DNA of 64,000 nt from JBBRBB01 sp038206235. Its GTDB lineage: Bacteria > Bacteroidota > Bacteroidia > Chitinophagales > Chitinophagaceae. Position 1 is the stretch's first letter, and every line of letters begins with the position of its first letter. Shown piece by piece: positions 24,799 through 33,512 of the stretch. The notes beneath the pieces are model-generated. The model was not told where the DNA came from. It saw only the letters and a list, made by a program, of their open reading frames with translations, and made no database searches. The DNA lies in NCBI GenBank assembly GCA_038206235.1, contig JBBRBB010000002.1, positions 62,001-126,000 on the forward strand, given 5' to 3'. The translations under genes were made by a program, and so were the position numbers.

Positions 24799-26472
24799 AT
24801 GACAACATTTGAAAGCTTGGGTTTAGAAAAAACATTAGTAAAAGCCATATCTGAGTTGGGTTTTGAGGACCCTACAACTATTCAGCAAAAGGCTATTCCT
24901 GTTTTACTCAGCGGCACCACAGATTTTATAGGTCTTGCACAAACCGGAACAGGTAAAACAGCAGCTTATGGTTTGCCTTTATTGCAATTGATACAGGCAG
25001 AGCAAAAATTTCCACAAGCTTTGATAGTATGCCCTACAAGAGAATTGTGCATGCAAATAGTAAATGATATTGAACTCTTTAAAAAACATAGTCAGGGCAT
25101 GTACGTGGTAGCAGTGTATGGCGGGGCAAGCATTACTGCACAAATACGCGACATAAAAAAAGGTGTGCAGATTGTAGTGGCTACACCCGGACGATTGATA
25201 GACCTGATAGAACGCAAAGCAATCAACCTGGAACAAATTAAATATGTAGTTTTAGACGAAGCAGATGAAATGCTGAATATGGGTTTCAAGGAAGATATTG
25301 AATTCATTTTGCAAAACACACCTAAGCGTGAAAGCACATGGCTCTTTAGCGCAACAATGCCGCCCGAAATTCGCAGGGTGAGCAAACGCTATATGAATAA
25401 ACCGGTTGAAATAACCGTTGGCGAACTTAACACTGCAAACAAAAGCATAGACCACCAATATTTTGTAACGCAGGCGCAGCACCGCTATGAAACACTAAAA
25501 CGGTTGATTGATTTTAATCCCGGAATTTACGGCATCATCTTTACACGCACCAAAGCAGATGCACAGCATATTGCTGAAAAGCTTACACGTGAAGGCTATG
25601 ATATTGATGCGTTGCATGGAGACCTTACCCAACCTCAACGCGATAAAGTAATGTCTCAGTTTCGTGATAAAAGCTTGCAGTTGCTTATTGCAACCGATGT
25701 TGCAGCAAGAGGTATTGATGTGCAGGGCATCACACATATAATTAATTACGAATTGCCTGATGATTTGGAAGTGTACACACACAGAAGCGGACGCACAGGA
25801 CGTGCAGGCAATACAGGAATTTCTATCAGCATTATTCATACACGGGAGTTATACAGGTTAAAAGAAATTGAAAGAATGGCCCAATCTCCTTTTCATCGCA
25901 TCGAAATTCCCACGGGCAAAGATGTATGCAGAAAGCAATTCTTTTTTTTCATGGATAAATTATTGCAAACCGATATTAGTCATGGCGATTATGAAACTTA
26001 TGTGCCGATGCTTGAAGAAAAATTTTCAGCCATTTCAAAAGATGAAGTTTTGAAAAGAGTTGCTGCACTTGAGTTTGACAGGTTTTTAAAATATTATGAA
26101 AATGCAGAAGATTTGAATGCAAGAAGTGTGAACCGTGAATTTAGCGGATTAAAAGGATTAAGAGGAAAGGAATATCAAACAAGCCAGCATGGAAGAAGAG
26201 ATACAAGAACCAGATCATACAATAATAACGGTGACTACACAAAGTTGTTTGTAAACCTGGGCACCAAAGATGGCTTTTATAAAGCGAGCTTTTTACAATT
26301 TATTCTTGACATGAGCGATTTACGAAAAGAGGTATTGGGCAAAATTGATATGAAAGAAATGAATAGCTGGATTGAAATTGACACCGATGCCGCAAAGCAA
26401 ATGATAAAAGCAATTGATGGCAAAAATTATAAGGGTCGAAGAATAAGAATGAATGAAGCAAACAGCAGGTGA
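24799..26472 (+). CDS. DEAD-box ATP-dependent RNA helicase with a DbpA-type RNA-binding tail
   Basis: A 557-residue helicase. Visible motifs in order are the Q motif ('FEDPTTIQQKAIPVLL'), I 'AQTGTGKT', Ia 'PTRELC', 'TPGRL', II 'VLDEADEML', III 'FSAT', 'FTRTKADA', V 'ATDVAARGID' and VI 'HRSGRTGRAG'. The C-terminus ('KLFVNLGTKDGFYKASFLQFI' to 'KGRRIRMNEA') is a DbpA-like RNA-binding domain, linked by a basic stretch. It probably remodels RNA in ribosome assembly or decay. It sits inside the aromatic gene cluster without an evident link to it. Confidence 0.93.
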   Translation: MTTFESLGLEKTLVKAISELGFEDPTTIQQKAIPVLLSGTTDFIGLAQTGTGKTAAYGLPLLQLIQAEQKFPQALIVCPTRELCMQIVNDIELFKKHSQGMYVVAVYGGASITAQIRDIKKGVQIVVATPGRLIDLIERKAINLEQIKYVVLDEADEMLNMGFKEDIEFILQNTPKRESTWLFSATMPPEIRRVSKRYMNKPVEITVGELNTANKSIDHQYFVTQAQHRYETLKRLIDFNPGIYGIIFTRTKADAQHIAEKLTREGYDIDALHGDLTQPQRDKVMSQFRDKSLQLLIATDVAARGIDVQGITHIINYELPDDLEVYTHRSGRTGRAGNTGISISIIHTRELYRLKEIERMAQSPFHRIEIPTGKDVCRKQFFFFMDKLLQTDISHGDYETYVPMLEEKFSAISKDEVLKRVAALEFDRFLKYYENAEDLNARSVNREFSGLKGLRGKEYQTSQHGRRDTRTRSYNNNGDYTKLFVNLGTKDGFYKASFLQFILDMSDLRKEVLGKIDMKEMNSWIEIDTDAAKQMIKAIDGKNYKGRRIRMNEANSR

Positions 26473-26496
26473 TGCCCCGGCCCCTGAAGGGGAGTA
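26470..26496. repeat. CCCCTGAAGGGG-type repeat word
   Basis: GCCCCGGCCCCTGAAGGGGAGTAAG begins at the helicase stop codon. It belongs to the same word family as 1809-1832, 28071-28141 and the insertion in aroA at 29421-29463. Confidence 0.6.
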
Positions 26497-26535
26497 AGAA
26501 TTTTGGAAAACAACTGAAACAATAAACCTGTGCAA

Positions 26536-26934
26536 ATGAAATTTTTTATTTCAATTACAATTTTTTTAATGATAGCTTCTTTTTCTTTTAGTCAAACCCA
26601 AAGAGAAATGAATGAAGATGCAAAAAGAAGTCTGGAAATGAAAGATAAAGAATTAAATGAGCTCTATCAGGAGATATTAGATAAATATAAAGATGATACA
26701 GTTTTTATAAAAAATCTTAGGGTCGCACAAAAAATATGGATTCAATTCAGAGATGCTCAAATGGATATGAAGTATCCAGAAAGAGAAACAGGTTATTATG
26801 GTAGCATCCAACCATTATGTTGGTATTCCTATAAAGAAAATTTAACTAAAAATAGAATTGATTTTTTGAACGAATGGATGAAAGGTGTTCAAGAAGGAGA
26901 TGCTTGTTCGGGTTCCATGCAAATAAAAAATTAA
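26536..26934 (+). CDS. Exported LprI-like (DUF1311) protein
   Basis: A 132-residue protein with a signal peptide ('MKFFISITIFLMIASFSFSQ'). Its mature part contains 'KELNELYQEILDKYKDDTVFIKNLRVAQKIWIQFRDAQ' and 'CWYSYKENLTKNRIDFLNEW'. This matches the lysozyme-inhibitor LprI/DUF1311 family in spacing. An upstream in-frame GTG at 26530 exists, but the ATG at 26536 starts the signal peptide. It is periplasmic by prediction; lysozyme inhibition is known for one family member only. Confidence 0.7.
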   Translation: MKFFISITIFLMIASFSFSQTQREMNEDAKRSLEMKDKELNELYQEILDKYKDDTVFIKNLRVAQKIWIQFRDAQMDMKYPERETGYYGSIQPLCWYSYKENLTKNRIDFLNEWMKGVQEGDACSGSMQIKN

Positions 26935-26981
26935 ATAAATCATTACACGCGGAAATTTTTTAGCATCCATAAAAGATATTA

Positions 26982-28067
26982 ATGCAGGCAACACAAACCA
27001 TACATAAAAATATACAGGAAGTATGGAATAAACGCCCCTTAATTATTTCAGGTCCATGCAGCGCTGAAACAGAGCAGCAGGTAGTTGAAACTGCAATGCG
27101 TTTACATAAAACAGGAAAAGTAGATATGCTGCGTGCAGGCATCTGGAAGCCGCGTACTCGTCCCGGCGGCTTTGAAGGCATTGGCACAAAAGGCTTAGCA
27201 TGGATGCAGAAAGCAAAAGAAATTACCGGGCTTCCATTCACCGTAGAAGTAGCAACAGCAAAGCAGGCAGAAGATGCGCTGCACTTCGATACTGATGTGT
27301 TGTGGCTTGGTGCACGCACAACAGTTAATCCTTTCAGTGTGCAGGAAGTTGCCGATGCGCTGCGTGGTGTTGATGTTCCCGTGCTTATTAAAAATCCTAT
27401 TAATCCTGATATTGAATTATGGCTCGGAGCATTAGAGCGTGTGGCAAAAGCAGGCATTAAACAAATCGGTTTAATACATCGGGGCTTTAGCAGTTATGGT
27501 AATACAGAATACCGCAATGCACCTCTGTGGCATCTTGCAATTGAGATGAAGCTTCGCAATCCCGAATTGATGATGATTAGCGACCCTTCTCATATTTGCG
27601 GTCGCAGAGATATTTTGCACGATGTAGCACAAACAGCAATTGATTTAGATTACGATGGGTTGATGATTGAAACACACATTGACCCAGACAATGCATGGAG
27701 CGATGCAAAACAGCAGATTACTCCTGAGCAGCTTGCAGAATTACTCGGCAAAATTATATGGCGAAGAGATGATATTCCTTCAGACGCTTATCATGCCGCT
27801 TTAGAAAAACTTCGCCAGCAAATAAATCAGCTTGATGATGAACTGATGCAAATATTAAGTCAGCGCATGAAGATTGCAGATAAAATTGGACAGTATAAAA
27901 AAGAGAACAACATCACTATTTTGCAAACCAATCGCTGGAACGAGATATTGCAGAGAGCTTTTGACAAAGGTGAAAAGTTTGGCTTAAGCAAAGAGTTCAT
28001 TACAAAATATTTTGATGTGGTGCACATGGAGAGTATTTATCATCAGAATAAGATTATGAATGAATAA
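26982..28067 (+). CDS. Bifunctional DAHP synthase / chorismate mutase
   Basis: A 361-residue fusion. Residues ~10-265 are a type I-beta (KDPG-aldolase-like) DAHP synthase: 'RPLIISGPCSAET', 'RAGIWKPRTRPGGFEGIG', 'GARTTVNPFSVQEVADAL', 'HRGFSSYGNTEYRN' and 'MISDPSHICGRRDI'. Residues ~275-361 are an AroQ chorismate mutase ('LDDELMQILSQRMKIADKIGQYKKENNI'). It therefore catalyses both the first step of the shikimate pathway and the first step after chorismate. The fusion is common in Bacteroidota. It precedes aroB, with the repeat block 28071-28141 between them. Confidence 0.95.
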   Translation: MQATQTIHKNIQEVWNKRPLIISGPCSAETEQQVVETAMRLHKTGKVDMLRAGIWKPRTRPGGFEGIGTKGLAWMQKAKEITGLPFTVEVATAKQAEDALHFDTDVLWLGARTTVNPFSVQEVADALRGVDVPVLIKNPINPDIELWLGALERVAKAGIKQIGLIHRGFSSYGNTEYRNAPLWHLAIEMKLRNPELMMISDPSHICGRRDILHDVAQTAIDLDYDGLMIETHIDPDNAWSDAKQQITPEQLAELLGKIIWRRDDIPSDAYHAALEKLRQQINQLDDELMQILSQRMKIADKIGQYKKENNITILQTNRWNEILQRAFDKGEKFGLSKEFITKYFDVVHMESIYHQNKIMNE

Positions 28068-28070
28068 AAA

Positions 28071-28141
28071 CCCCACCAAACCTCCTGAAGGGGAGGCTTC
28101 AAAAACCAAATCGCTTAAAGCCCCTTTAGGGGGTTTAGGGT
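28071..28141. repeat. CCTCCTGAAGGGGAGG ... CCCCTTTAGGGGG repeat before aroB
   Basis: Two CCCC/GGGG palindromic words (CCTCCTGAAGGGGAGGCTT and AAAGCCCCTTTAGGGGGTTTAGGG) fill the gap between the DAHP synthase stop and the aroB start. The reading frame stays open through it, so a start at 28060 is possible in principle. Confidence 0.75.
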
Positions 28142-28143
28142 AT

Positions 28144-29163
28144 ATGACAAAAAAAACAATTCAATTTCCTTCATCGTCTACTGCTTTTTATTTCGATACA
28201 TCTTTTGATTATTTACAAAAGCTTGTATCAAAAGATAATGCAGTCATCATCACCGATGAAAATGTATTCACCAAAAATCAAAAAAAATTTAAAGACTGGA
28301 ATACAATTGTTTTAAAGCCCGGCGAGCAATACAAAGTACAGGCAACAGTTGATAGCGTTATTCAACAACTCCTTTCTTTTGGTGCAGACAGAAAAACATT
28401 TATTGTTGGTGTTGGCGGCGGAGTTGTTACAGACATTACCGGCTATGCAGCAGGCATTTATTTGCGTGGAGTAAAATTTGGATTTGTACCCACATCAATA
28501 CTCGCAATGGTTGATGCAGCAATAGGAGGGAAGAATGGTATTGATGTGGGCATTTATAAAAATATGGTTGGCTTAATTCGTCAGCCCGAATTTTTATTGT
28601 ATGATTATTCATTTTTGCAATCACTTTCCGAAGAAGAATGGAGCAATGGCTTTGCAGAAATAATTAAACATGCATGTATTAAAGATGCAGCAATGTTTAG
28701 AGAGCTTGAAAAGCATTCATTAAATCATTTTAAAAAAGATAACGCATTGCTTGCAAAACTTATCAGGCGAAATGCTTTAGTAAAGTCTAAAATAGTTCAG
28801 TCAGATGAGTTTGAGCAAGGAGACAGAAAGCTATTAAACTTTGGGCACACCTTCGCACATGCAATTGAAAATACTTATCAAATACCACATGGTAACGCAG
28901 TGGCAATAGGAATGGTAATAGCAACAAGCATAAGCAAAAATTTATTACGTTTTAAAGAGCATGAAAGAGTTAGAGCACTTATTACAAAATATAATTTGCC
29001 GGCTTCAATAAATTTTGATGCAAAGAAGATATTCGAAGTGATGCAATCAGATAAAAAAAGAGAAAGAGATACTATTCATTACATATTGCTCGAAAGAATT
29101 GGAAAGGCGCTTATTCATCCAATAAATATGGATGAGGCAAAAAATATTATTGAAAAAATGTAA
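28144..29163 (+). CDS. aroB: 3-dehydroquinate synthase
   Basis: A 339-residue NAD-dependent enzyme of the shikimate pathway. 'IVGVGGGVVTDITGYAAGIYLRG', 'VPTSILAMVDAAIGGKNGID', 'GFAEIIKHACIKD' and the metal-ligand segment 'LLNFGHTFAHAIENT' are all present. I start at the ATG at 28144 because the 28 residues before it (from 28060) are translated repeat sequence and not family-like. Confidence 0.95.
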   Translation: MTKKTIQFPSSSTAFYFDTSFDYLQKLVSKDNAVIITDENVFTKNQKKFKDWNTIVLKPGEQYKVQATVDSVIQQLLSFGADRKTFIVGVGGGVVTDITGYAAGIYLRGVKFGFVPTSILAMVDAAIGGKNGIDVGIYKNMVGLIRQPEFLLYDYSFLQSLSEEEWSNGFAEIIKHACIKDAAMFRELEKHSLNHFKKDNALLAKLIRRNALVKSKIVQSDEFEQGDRKLLNFGHTFAHAIENTYQIPHGNAVAIGMVIATSISKNLLRFKEHERVRALITKYNLPASINFDAKKIFEVMQSDKKRERDTIHYILLERIGKALIHPINMDEAKNIIEKM

Positions 29164-29184
29164 ACTAAGTTTTACTAACGAACA

Positions 29185-30501
29185 ATGCAGGTCAGCATTC
29201 AGCCTTCGTCTATATCAGGAACTATTCAGGCTCCTGCATCAAAAAGTTCTATGCAAAGAGCTTGTGCTGCGGCTTTGGTTTGCAAAGGTGAAAGCATCAT
29301 TCATAATCCCGGTAATTCCAATGATGATAAAGCTGCATTGAATGTAATAAAAACATTAGGAGCAAAAGTTGAGGAATTACAAAACGGCTCTTTAAAAATA
29401 TATTCTCAAAATTTCTTTGGGGCTTCAAATTCCCCGTCCACCGGAGGGGATTTAGGGGAGGCTGTAAATTGCGGCGAAAGCGGTCTTGGCATTCGCATGT
29501 TCACATCAATTATCGCGTTGCATCAACATGAAATTATAATTACCGGTGAAGGCAGCTTATTAAATCGTCCCATGAATTTTTTTGATGAAGTGCTGCCGCA
29601 GTTAGGTGTGACAATAATTTCAAACAATGGAAAACTTCCTTTAAAAATAAAAGGACCGCTTCAGCCAAAAAATATTTCGATTGATGGCTCACTTAGTTCG
29701 CAATTTCTCACCGGATTACTGTTTGCTTATGCAGCCCTTAATGCAAAAGATGTTACAATCAAAGTAGATAATCTCAAAAGCAAACCATACATAGATTTAA
29801 CCCTGAAAGTGATGAATGATTTTGGCTTGAAAACTCCCAAAAATAAAAACTACAAAGAATTTTATTTTTCTTCTTCTACTGTCAACTGTCAACTGCCCAC
29901 TGTCAACTATACAATAGAGGGCGATTGGAGCGGCGCCGCTTTTTTATTAGTTGCAGCAGCTATTGCAGGAGAAATTGAAGTAACAGGGCTTTATAATACA
30001 TCAACCCAGGCAGATAAAAAAATTGTTGATGCATTGCTCGATGCAGGTGCAACAGTAGAAGTATATGATGATAAAGTGTATGTAAAAAAAAATAAGCTTG
30101 AAGCATTTGAATTTGATGCAACAGATTGCCCTGATCTTTTTCCTCCTCTTGTAGCGTTGGCTGCATATTGCAATGGGATTACAAAAATTCGCGGACTAAA
30201 AAGATTGAAACATAAAGAAAGCGACAGAGGATTAACACTAAAAGAAGAATTTGAAAAACTGAGTACACAAATTGATTTGCACGGCGATGAGATGCTGGTG
30301 CATGGAAACGGAGGTGTGCGTGTAAAAAATTACATATTGAATTCACACCATGACCATCGCATTGCAATGGCTTGCGCAATTGCCTGCCTGCAGGCTGACT
30401 TTGAAGTGCAGATACGCAATGCAGATGCAGTAAATAAATCATATCCTGATTTTTTTAAACATCTCGAAACGCTTGGAGCTATTGTAAAAAAGATAAATTA
30501 A
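29185..30501 (+). CDS. aroA: EPSP synthase with two repeat-derived insertions
   Basis: A 438-residue 3-phosphoshikimate 1-carboxyvinyltransferase. 'APASKSSMQRACAAALV' (substrate lysine near the N-terminus), 'NCGESGLGIRMFTSI', 'SSQFLTGLLFAYA', 'EGDWSGAAFLLVAAAIAG', 'CPDLFPPLVALAAYCNG' and 'NSHHDHRIAMACAIA' are the family landmarks. Two stretches do not look native: about residues 79-93 ('SNSPSTGGDLGEA') and about 232-242 ('TVNCQLPTVN'). At the DNA level both are copies of intergenic repeat words. Both keep the frame and lie just before conserved blocks, so the enzyme may remain active. Confidence 0.93.
   Translation: MQVSIQPSSISGTIQAPASKSSMQRACAAALVCKGESIIHNPGNSNDDKAALNVIKTLGAKVEELQNGSLKIYSQNFFGASNSPSTGGDLGEAVNCGESGLGIRMFTSIIALHQHEIIITGEGSLLNRPMNFFDEVLPQLGVTIISNNGKLPLKIKGPLQPKNISIDGSLSSQFLTGLLFAYAALNAKDVTIKVDNLKSKPYIDLTLKVMNDFGLKTPKNKNYKEFYFSSSTVNCQLPTVNYTIEGDWSGAAFLLVAAAIAGEIEVTGLYNTSTQADKKIVDALLDAGATVEVYDDKVYVKKNKLEAFEFDATDCPDLFPPLVALAAYCNGITKIRGLKRLKHKESDRGLTLKEEFEKLSTQIDLHGDEMLVHGNGGVRVKNYILNSHHDHRIAMACAIACLQADFEVQIRNADAVNKSYPDFFKHLETLGAIVKKIN
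29421..29463. repeat. CCCC...GGGG repeat word inside aroA
   Basis: TTCCCCGTCCACCGGAGGGG followed by ATTTAGGGGAGGCT matches the intergenic word at 1809-1832 and 28071-28141. It lies in frame in aroA, just before the conserved NCGESG motif. Confidence 0.75.
29876..29910. repeat. CAACTGTCAACTGCC repeat word inside aroA
   Basis: CTACTGTCAACTGTCAACTGCCCACTGTCAACT equals the type of word seen between genes at 16182-16206 and 56441-56524. It is in frame, before the conserved EGDWSGAAF segment. Confidence 0.75.
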
Positions 30502-30510
30502 CTTTAGTGC

Positions 30511-30738
30511 ATGAAATACCTGGAAAGAATAACAATTGATGCAAACATTTGTCATGGAAAACCCTGTATTAGGGGAATGCGCTGGCCTGTTATTGTTTTA
30601 CTTGATTTGCTGGCTTCTGAAATGACTTATGATGAAATACTGGAAGACCACCCAGAACTTGAGCGGGAAGATATATATGCTGCTTTGAATTACGCAGTTT
30701 TGTACATGAAGAAAAGCCCGGTAAAAGAAGTTATATAA
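30511..30738 (+). CDS. DUF433 antitoxin-like protein
   Basis: A 75-residue protein of the DUF433 family: 'ITIDANICHGKPCIRGMRWPV' at the N-terminus and 'EILEDHPELEREDIYAALNYA' at the end, a small winged or homeodomain-like DNA-binding fold. Its stop overlaps the start of the next gene (TAATG). DUF433 with a DUF5615 partner is a recognised putative toxin-antitoxin arrangement, so it is probably the antitoxin. The pair sits between aroA and aroC. Confidence 0.88.
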   Translation: MKYLERITIDANICHGKPCIRGMRWPVIVLLDLLASEMTYDEILEDHPELEREDIYAALNYAVLYMKKSPVKEVI

Positions 30739-31106
30739 TGCGTTTTCTTTGTGATGTTCATATCTCTTATAAAATAAAGAATTTTTTGCAGAGCAGAGAA
30801 TATTATTGCATCCATATTAATGAAATTTTATTACAAGACAGAACAGATGATGAAGATATTGCTGCGTATTGTAATGAAAAGGATTTAATACTTATTACAA
30901 AAGATGAGGACTTTCTTGATAGCTATTTGCTTAAAGGCCTTCCGTCTAAATTGCTTAAAATAAATTTGGGAAATATCTCAACAAAAAAATTAATTGAGAT
31001 TATTAGTAAAGCATTGCCTATTCTTGAACGCCTCAACAGCCGCATTCATTTTCTAATTGAATTAGATAGAAATACAATTCAGGTTCCAGACGATTATTAT
31101 TTATGA
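30738..31106 (+). CDS. DUF5615 PIN-like toxin candidate
   Basis: A 122-residue Mut7-C/PIN-like protein. 'MRFLCDVHISYKIKNFL' gives the first acidic residue (D6), 'DRTDDEDIAAYCNEKDLILITKDEDF' supplies the next acidic cluster, and 'LKINLGNISTKKLIEII' follows. It is a predicted RNase toxin paired with the DUF433 protein upstream. Its stop codon overlaps the aroC start (ATGA), so aroC translation is coupled to this gene. Confidence 0.85.
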   Translation: MRFLCDVHISYKIKNFLQSREYYCIHINEILLQDRTDDEDIAAYCNEKDLILITKDEDFLDSYLLKGLPSKLLKINLGNISTKKLIEIISKALPILERLNSRIHFLIELDRNTIQVPDDYYL

Positions 31107-32098
31107 ACTCATTCGGTCGCATATTTCGTGTAAACATTTTTGGTGAATCACATGGTGAATGTGTGGGAGTTGTTATTGATTGTGTTCCTGCCGGTATGCT
31201 TTTGAGTGTTGATGATTTTTTAGAAGATAGTGAAAGAAGAAAAGGCGGTACACAAAAAGGAACAACGCCAAGACAAGAAAGTGATATGCCCATTTTCAAA
31301 AGTGGTGTATTTAATGGGAAAACAACAGGCGCCCCTCTCACCATTTTATTTGAGAATAAAAATGTTCGCTCATCAGATTATGAAAAACAAAGAGCAGTTC
31401 CACGCCCGGGTCATGCAGATTTTGTCGCCCATAAAAAATTCGCTGGCTTTGAAGACTATAGAGGCGGCGGGCATTTCAGCGGAAGATTAACTGTGTGTCT
31501 TGTTGCAGTTGGCGTTATAGCTAAGAAGCTGTTGAGCAATATTTCTGTAAAAGCGAATATTCTTGAGATAGGTGGTGAAGCCAATCTTGAAAAAGGTTTG
31601 CAAAAAGCCATTGATGCAAAAGATAGTATTGGCGGTATTGTTGAATGCAGGGTTTCAGGATTGCCCATTGCATTAGGTGAACCTTTTTTCGATAGCGTTG
31701 AATCTCTATTGGCACATGCAGTGTTTGCAATTCCTGCAGTGCGTGGAATCGAATTTGGAACCGGTTTCGCTGCTGCAAAAATGTTTGGCAGTGAGCACAA
31801 CGATGCCATTGAGGATATCACCGGCAAAACAAAAACCAATCATGCAGGCGGCATAGTTGGCGGATTGACAAATGGCAATGAACTGGTATTTCGGGTTGCA
31901 ATTAAACCAACATCATCAACACCCAAAGAGCAGCAGACATTCAATTGGGAAACAAATGAAATAGAAAATTTTTCTGTAAAGGGCCGACATGATTTGTGCA
32001 TTGCACTGCGTGTTCCCGTAGTGCTCGAAGCAGTAACTGCAATGGTTTTAGCCGATCTGTTTTTGCTGGAGCAAAAAATTTCAAGAGTTATGATTTAG
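31103..32098 (+). CDS. aroC: Chorismate synthase
   Basis: A 331-residue FMN-dependent enzyme that makes chorismate from EPSP. 'GRIFRVNIFGESHGECVGVVIDC', 'RRKGGTQKGTTPRQESD', 'RPGHADFVAHKKF', 'RGGGHFSGRLTVC', 'GNELVFRVAIKPTSS' and 'GRHDLCIALRVPVV' are the known signatures. It is slightly shorter than many AroC proteins but contains all conserved blocks. The first four bases overlap the DUF5615 gene, so the toxin-antitoxin pair is embedded in the operon. Confidence 0.95.
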   Translation: MNSFGRIFRVNIFGESHGECVGVVIDCVPAGMLLSVDDFLEDSERRKGGTQKGTTPRQESDMPIFKSGVFNGKTTGAPLTILFENKNVRSSDYEKQRAVPRPGHADFVAHKKFAGFEDYRGGGHFSGRLTVCLVAVGVIAKKLLSNISVKANILEIGGEANLEKGLQKAIDAKDSIGGIVECRVSGLPIALGEPFFDSVESLLAHAVFAIPAVRGIEFGTGFAAAKMFGSEHNDAIEDITGKTKTNHAGGIVGGLTNGNELVFRVAIKPTSSTPKEQQTFNWETNEIENFSVKGRHDLCIALRVPVVLEAVTAMVLADLFLLEQKISRVMI

Positions 32099-32134
32099 CT
32101 GTAATCATTGTTCAACAATAAGAAGCAAAATATT

Positions 32135-33238
32135 TTATGGAAATACATAATCCCTGAAAGCTTTTCCATTCTCTCTTAAGTAGCCGGCAGGAGTGTGTAA
32201 TGCAAAAGATTTATCAAGCCCTCCATCTCCGCTATACCATATCACATATTTCATCTTTACAGCATTACAAGTATCGAGCATAGAGGTAACTAAGGCAGGC
32301 AGGTAGTTTAGCTGTCCCATTTCATTACTAATAGTTTTTTTGCCGGTTACTGCCATTAAATAATGGGTTATTGCTTTTAAAGCAAAAGGGGTTGCTGTAG
32401 TTACGCTGTCAGACAGAGCAGTTGCATTATCTTCTCCACGGTATTTTACGGGTTCATAAAAATGGATATTTACATAGTCAATAGGAATAAATCTGTAACC
32501 TTTAACCAGGCTATCCCATCGTGCTAACTTTTGCTCAAAACCAGGATTGGCACCCGGGTGCTGCAAATCATACAGATTCCTATCGGGTACACATAATCTC
32601 GCAAATGCATTGGCGGTATCCAAATGCCCCATATTAAAATACCACCGGTAAACCAAAAAAGTTAAAGGTCGTATGGAAAGCCCGCCATTTGTTCCCATCA
32701 GCCCATGTTCATGCACCACAGTCATAGCTGCATTTAATTCATACAAATAATTTATAATGGGACCTAAGTGTTTATAAATATCAGTTTCTTCGTTTTCAAC
32801 AACTACCATCAGGGGTTGATATTCATTTAAAATGCTGTCTAATCTTATTTTATAAGCTACAGTGTCTGTTGGAAAAGGTGCCGGATCTTCTACCTTTGCC
32901 TGGTTCCAGGCCAGTGTGGCAAACACCTGGATTCCGTTGTGCTTGTAATCTTCAAATTCATACCAGCGTTTTGGCCAGTTTGCCATATCAAAGGAGGCGC
33001 GGGCATAAGTGCACATTAACCTGTTAAGAACTTGAATTTTGAAATCAGTTGTAAGATTATCATTTTTTTTGGTGATAAGGGCGCCCCTGATTGTAGGGGT
33101 GTCATCAAGAGCAAATAAAGTTCTCAGGGATGAAGATGAGGTATTTCCGGGATCTTTGTCTGAAACTTTTTTGCATGATACAACTGCAACTAACGCAACT
33201 GAAAGTAACGTTACGAATAACGTGAACATTTTACGCAT
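32135..33238 (-). CDS. Lipoprotein with a glycosidase-like (TIM-barrel) domain
   Basis: A 367-residue lipoprotein with signal peptide 'MRKMFTLFVTLLSVALVAVVS' and lipobox cysteine 22. The mature part reads like a clan GH-A glycosidase: 'IQVFATLAWNQ', 'LMVVVENEETD' (a glutamate at the end of a strand, as for an acid/base residue), 'VNIHFYEP', 'ISNEMGQLNYL' (possible nucleophile) and 'MKYVIWYSGDGG'. I cannot name the substrate or the exact GH family. I start at 33238, where the signal peptide begins. It stands alone after aroC on the opposite strand. Confidence 0.55.
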   Translation of the reverse strand: MRKMFTLFVTLLSVALVAVVSCKKVSDKDPGNTSSSSLRTLFALDDTPTIRGALITKKNDNLTTDFKIQVLNRLMCTYARASFDMANWPKRWYEFEDYKHNGIQVFATLAWNQAKVEDPAPFPTDTVAYKIRLDSILNEYQPLMVVVENEETDIYKHLGPIINYLYELNAAMTVVHEHGLMGTNGGLSIRPLTFLVYRWYFNMGHLDTANAFARLCVPDRNLYDLQHPGANPGFEQKLARWDSLVKGYRFIPIDYVNIHFYEPVKYRGEDNATALSDSVTTATPFALKAITHYLMAVTGKKTISNEMGQLNYLPALVTSMLDTCNAVKMKYVIWYSGDGGLDKSFALHTPAGYLRENGKAFRDYVFP

Positions 33239-33512
33239 AGGGTAAGCTTTTTTTTTACGAATTAAAAAAATCGTGCCTTCAAAGATTAGCTTAATGTTTT
33301 TCAAGGGAAAGAAGTCAATTCAAACAGAAATTATTATATAATTAAAAAATTAAAATAATAAACTGTATTTGAAAATGCTTGGCAAAGAAAAGCTTTTTTT
33401 GCGAGAACTTTATAAAATTCTAAAAAACATTCTGAGGAATAAGGGTATTGTTTGTTAAAAGATGCTAACTAACGTTCTTAATCTAAATGCAGGCGATAAA
33501 AAATCTTCACCA

